From Rippkaea orientalis PCC 8801 (GTDB lineage: Bacteria > Cyanobacteriota > Cyanobacteriia > Cyanobacteriales > Microcystaceae), in contig NC_011726.1 of the NCBI RefSeq assembly GCF_000021805.1, positions 3,938,097-4,002,096 of the forward strand: DNA of 64,000 bases, written 5' to 3'. Within the stretch, counting starts at the first letter, position 1; every line of letters begins with the position of its first letter. This document shows, piece by piece, positions 61,943-64,000 of this stretch. The notes under the pieces were generated by a model, which worked only from the letters and a program-made list of their open reading frames with translations, was not told the DNA's origin and made no database searches. Position numbers and translations under genes: made by a program.

Positions 61943-62455
61943 CTAGATTGAGTTAAACTGTTGTCTAATAGTTTCAATACGCTGACGATTAACCCCAAAA
62001 TCCGACTCTCCTAAACGAGAAGCAGAACGAACTTCAATCACCTTTTTGTTATCATTAAGATAAAATTCTACATCATCGACAAATCCTAACCAGCGGCTAC
62101 TAAATTGAGCGTAAAGATACTGATCATTAACTGTAATAATTTTAGTCTGTTCTTGTTGGTTAATAATCTCTTGAAGAGAAGCGATCGCAGTTTTTGGACT
62201 TCCTTGATAAACAATAGGATCAATATAGTGTTCCGTATCTTGACTTTGAGAACTCACGCAATTAGGAGTCAGGGGACACAACGCTAACTTGTCCTGACTA
62301 ACCCCTAAATTACTCGGTTGTGTTCCAGCAAAAATCGTCGGACTATCGGGAAAAATCACTCGAACAGCGATAAAGACAATAAAGACTCCCAGAATAATCA
62401 TAACCCGCAATAAGCGTCGATTGGTGGGCGTTGCTTCCTGATTGGTGGTAGACAT
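61943..62455 (-). CDS. DUF1499-family protein
   Basis: This 170-residue protein has an N-terminal membrane anchor (about 17-37) and a DUF1499 domain: LALCPLTPNCVSSQSQDTEH with the conserved NCVSS, then LYAQFSSRWLGFVDDVEFYL and IEVRSASRLGESDFGVNRQR. DUF1499 proteins are common in plastids and cyanobacteria; function unknown. The domain should face the periplasm or thylakoid lumen. Confidence 0.85.
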   Translation of the reverse strand: MSTTNQEATPTNRRLLRVMIILGVFIVFIAVRVIFPDSPTIFAGTQPSNLGVSQDKLALCPLTPNCVSSQSQDTEHYIDPIVYQGSPKTAIASLQEIINQQEQTKIITVNDQYLYAQFSSRWLGFVDDVEFYLNDNKKVIEVRSASRLGESDFGVNRQRIETIRQQFNSI

Positions 62456-62586
62456 CCTGAAAATTCCTCTAACAAAAAGTACCGTCTTAACTTAAATTAA
62501 CTTAACATTGATAGGAGGGATAGTTAACAATAGTTATACAACAACTGCCCTAATAGCAAATTTTAGCAAATCTAGAGAGGTTTTCG

Positions 62587-62796
62587 ATGTTCCTCGATGA
62601 ATTACAGCCAATTGTCAAAGAATTTCTCCAACAACCTCTAGCTTTTACCGGAGGACTGGTTTCTGGTACGTTACGACTCAAACTCTCGGAAGATCCCCTA
62701 AAAAGCTGGTTAGAAAAACAGGGACTGACTGATTTTTCCTACACCGATAATACCTCTGATAATGGCAGTGGTCCTCAATCGATTTCTATCGAATAA
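62587..62796 (+). CDS. Small conserved cyanobacterial protein
   Basis: This 69-residue protein reads MFLDELQPIVKEFLQQPLAF, then GGLVSGTLRLKLSEDPLKSW. It has a mildly hydrophobic central part and an acidic Ser/Asp-rich tail. I believe similar short proteins are widespread in cyanobacteria, but no function is known to me. It stands alone, divergent from DUF1499. Confidence 0.65.
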   Translation: MFLDELQPIVKEFLQQPLAFTGGLVSGTLRLKLSEDPLKSWLEKQGLTDFSYTDNTSDNGSGPQSISIE

Positions 62797-62849
62797 GTTA
62801 GGTATAAAAATTGAGAATCTCCTAATTGATAATTGGGAGATTTCTAAAA

Positions 62850-63524
62850 CTAATTCGATAATTTTTGTTTAAAGAATGTACCAAATCCAATGGCAGTGAC
62901 TACCCCTAAAATCGTCAGTGGTTCAGGAACAACAGCGATCGCTGTTACTGTGAGTTTACTATTTTCTAAAATAGTCGGAAAATTGTTAGTGCCAATGGGA
63001 TCAACAACAAACCCAATAAAATCTACTTCATTATCGGTAAAATTTTGTAAGATATTGGTTATATTAAAGTTATAAGATTGCTGACTCTGTGGGAGAGATA
63101 GACTGATTCGAGGAGTTAATGCAAGATTAGTTGCGGAAAAATCACTTAACTCTACGCCACCATTTCCAGCATAGACATAAACATCAAATTGACGAACTTG
63201 AGATCCTCCCGAATTGTTAACTCTAAGATCAAAATCCAACATAGCATTTAATATAGATGCGTTTTGGAATGAGCTTATATCAAATTCTATAATAGCCCTG
63301 TTTTCTATGGATGTTGTATTTCTGAGAAACCCTGGAGAACTAAAGAAATCTCCCTGTCCGTTAGCATTTCCGTATGATATAATTCCAGATCTACCTCCAT
63401 CTTGTATGCTAGTATTTACAACAGGTGTAAGTACCATCGCATTTGTATCTTTGATACCAATCAATATTGATAATATGGGTATTATTAAACCTAAAAATTT
63501 GACTGTTAAAGGCTGATCAATCAT
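62850..63524 (-). CDS. PEP-CTERM protein with DNRLRE-like domain
   Basis: This 224-residue exported protein has a signal peptide (about 8-28), a beta-sandwich domain of DNRLRE type (TSIQDGGRSGIISYGNANGQ, then RAIIEFDISSFQNASILNAM) and a C-terminal PEP-CTERM tail (VVPEPLTILGVVTAIGFGTF plus basic residues). It is the third PEP-CTERM protein in the window. Confidence 0.82.
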   Translation of the reverse strand: MIDQPLTVKFLGLIIPILSILIGIKDTNAMVLTPVVNTSIQDGGRSGIISYGNANGQGDFFSSPGFLRNTTSIENRAIIEFDISSFQNASILNAMLDFDLRVNNSGGSQVRQFDVYVYAGNGGVELSDFSATNLALTPRISLSLPQSQQSYNFNITNILQNFTDNEVDFIGFVVDPIGTNNFPTILENSKLTVTAIAVVPEPLTILGVVTAIGFGTFFKQKLSN

Positions 63525-63602
63525 AATTCAATTCTAAAAAACAATGATTTTAATAGATCTATTGACATAGATCCAATTAAAAAAAATAATTTAAACTCTG
63601 TT

Positions 63603-64000
63603 TTAAAAACGGTTAGGAGAACGATAAAAAGGCTTTTTAACGACAATTGCTTGGCAATTTTGACCGCGAATTTCTACCTCAAGGGGTGTTCCGACTTTCC
63701 CTAAACTGCGAGGAACGTACGCTAGGGCGATCGCTTTACCCACGGTTGGAGGTAAGGTTCCACTGGTCACTTCCCCCACTATTTTACCCTCATACAGCAC
63801 AGGATAGCCATGACGAGCAATATGACGGCCTTCCATTTGCAACCCCACTAAACGACGTTCTACCCCCTGCGCTTTCTGTTTTTCGAGGATATCGCGTCCG
63901 ATAAAGTCTCCTTTGCTATCGAGATGGACTAACCAATTTAATCCCGCTTCTAAGGGGGTGGTATTATCATCAATATCCTGGCTATAGAGACACATAGCTG
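63603..64000 (-). CDS. gcvT: Aminomethyltransferase (glycine cleavage T protein), C-terminal part
   Basis: This is the last 132 codons of GcvT; the gene continues past the right edge. The segment [20 protein letters not shown] is the conserved GcvT core, followed by [20 protein letters not shown] and the C-terminal barrel ([20 protein letters not shown]). GcvT transfers the methylene group of glycine to tetrahydrofolate in photorespiratory and one-carbon metabolism. Confidence 0.93.
   Translation of the reverse strand, partial: AMCLYSQDIDDNTTPLEAGLNWLVHLDSKGDFIGRDILEKQKAQGVERRLVGLQMEGRHIARHGYPVLYEGKIVGEVTSGTLPPTVGKAIALAYVPRSLGKVGTPLEVEIRGQNCQAIVVKKPFYRSPNRF

Noticed and set aside
1-64000. 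tRNA, rRNA, intact insertion sequences, prophage genes
   Set aside because: No T-loop-like GGTTCGAATCC stretches, rRNA sequence, transposase or phage structural motifs were seen on reading.

Overview
The window is cyanobacterial chromosome. The octamer GCGATCGC (HIP1) is scattered throughout, and the gene content is diagnostic: zwf-opcA, a cyAbrB regulator, DevBCA-type exporter genes, slr1658/slr1659-type regulators, PEP-CTERM proteins, DUF3143 and a thylakoid thioredoxin-fold protein. Composition and gene style suggest a unicellular Chroococcales-type cyanobacterium of the Crocosphaera/Cyanothece/Rippkaea kind. That placement is inference; no rRNA or tRNA gene is present to fix it.

Layout. 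1-2.6 kb: minus-strand DevB-DevC-DevA exporter operon (devA cut by the window edge). 2.8-6.6 kb: plus-strand signalling operon with a REC-PP2C phosphatase, a CheB-like methylesterase, a GHKL-like regulator, a STAS protein and a HAMP/coiled-coil protein; it reads as a partner-switching module. 6.6-7.0 kb: a dead methyltransferase. 7.1-10 kb: ftsY, a methyltransferase and leuD. 10-16.8 kb: a pentapeptide-repeat protein and a surface-glycan group (four glycosyltransferase-like genes and a sulfotransferase), interrupted by a 95-bp MITE-like element and a decayed BNR-repeat gene. 16.8-23 kb: murD, a REC-GAF-GGDEF diguanylate cyclase and a mutS2 carrying an unusual in-frame insertion. 22.9-25.2 kb: a type II restriction-modification pair beside the stub of an AAA ATPase gene.

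25.4-32.8 kb: an LRAT-type protein, a GntR regulator, a fused osmoprotectant permease/binding protein, a META/DUF4377/LppP-like gene split by a frameshift at a nine-A run, a GST and small membrane proteins. 32.9-38.6 kb: dnaG, then phnF and a phnJKL cluster (C-P lyase) that lacks phnGHIM here. 38.7-42.4 kb: an orphan phosphorothioation-associated protein, two unknowns and a MerR regulator with a typical 20-bp-spacer promoter. 42.7-49.3 kb: a PEP-CTERM protein, a class V aminotransferase, a hendecad-repeat coiled coil, Uma2, a polysaccharide deacetylase, a thylakoid thioredoxin-fold protein, a J-domain protein and DUF3143, followed by a possible small RNA. 49.5-55.3 kb: cyAbrB, an Rrf2 regulator, GFA, cobD and zwf-opcA.

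55.3-59.7 kb is an accessory patch of very small genes: a RelE/ParE-type toxin-antitoxin pair, a DUF4258 pair, an orphan antitoxin-like gene, and decayed genes including a recognisable HicA fossil. It is sprinkled with a HIP1-containing repeat of about 23 bp. 59.9-64 kb: two PEP-CTERM proteins, a MidA-like methyltransferase, DUF1499, a small conserved protein and the C-terminal part of gcvT running off the end.

No tRNA, rRNA, CRISPR array, intact insertion sequence or prophage was seen. I found no clearly new multi-gene system. The best candidates for a second look are the partner-switching/CheB operon, the orphan Dpt-associated gene, the split META gene, the MutS2 insertion, the putative small RNA and the toxin-antitoxin graveyard.
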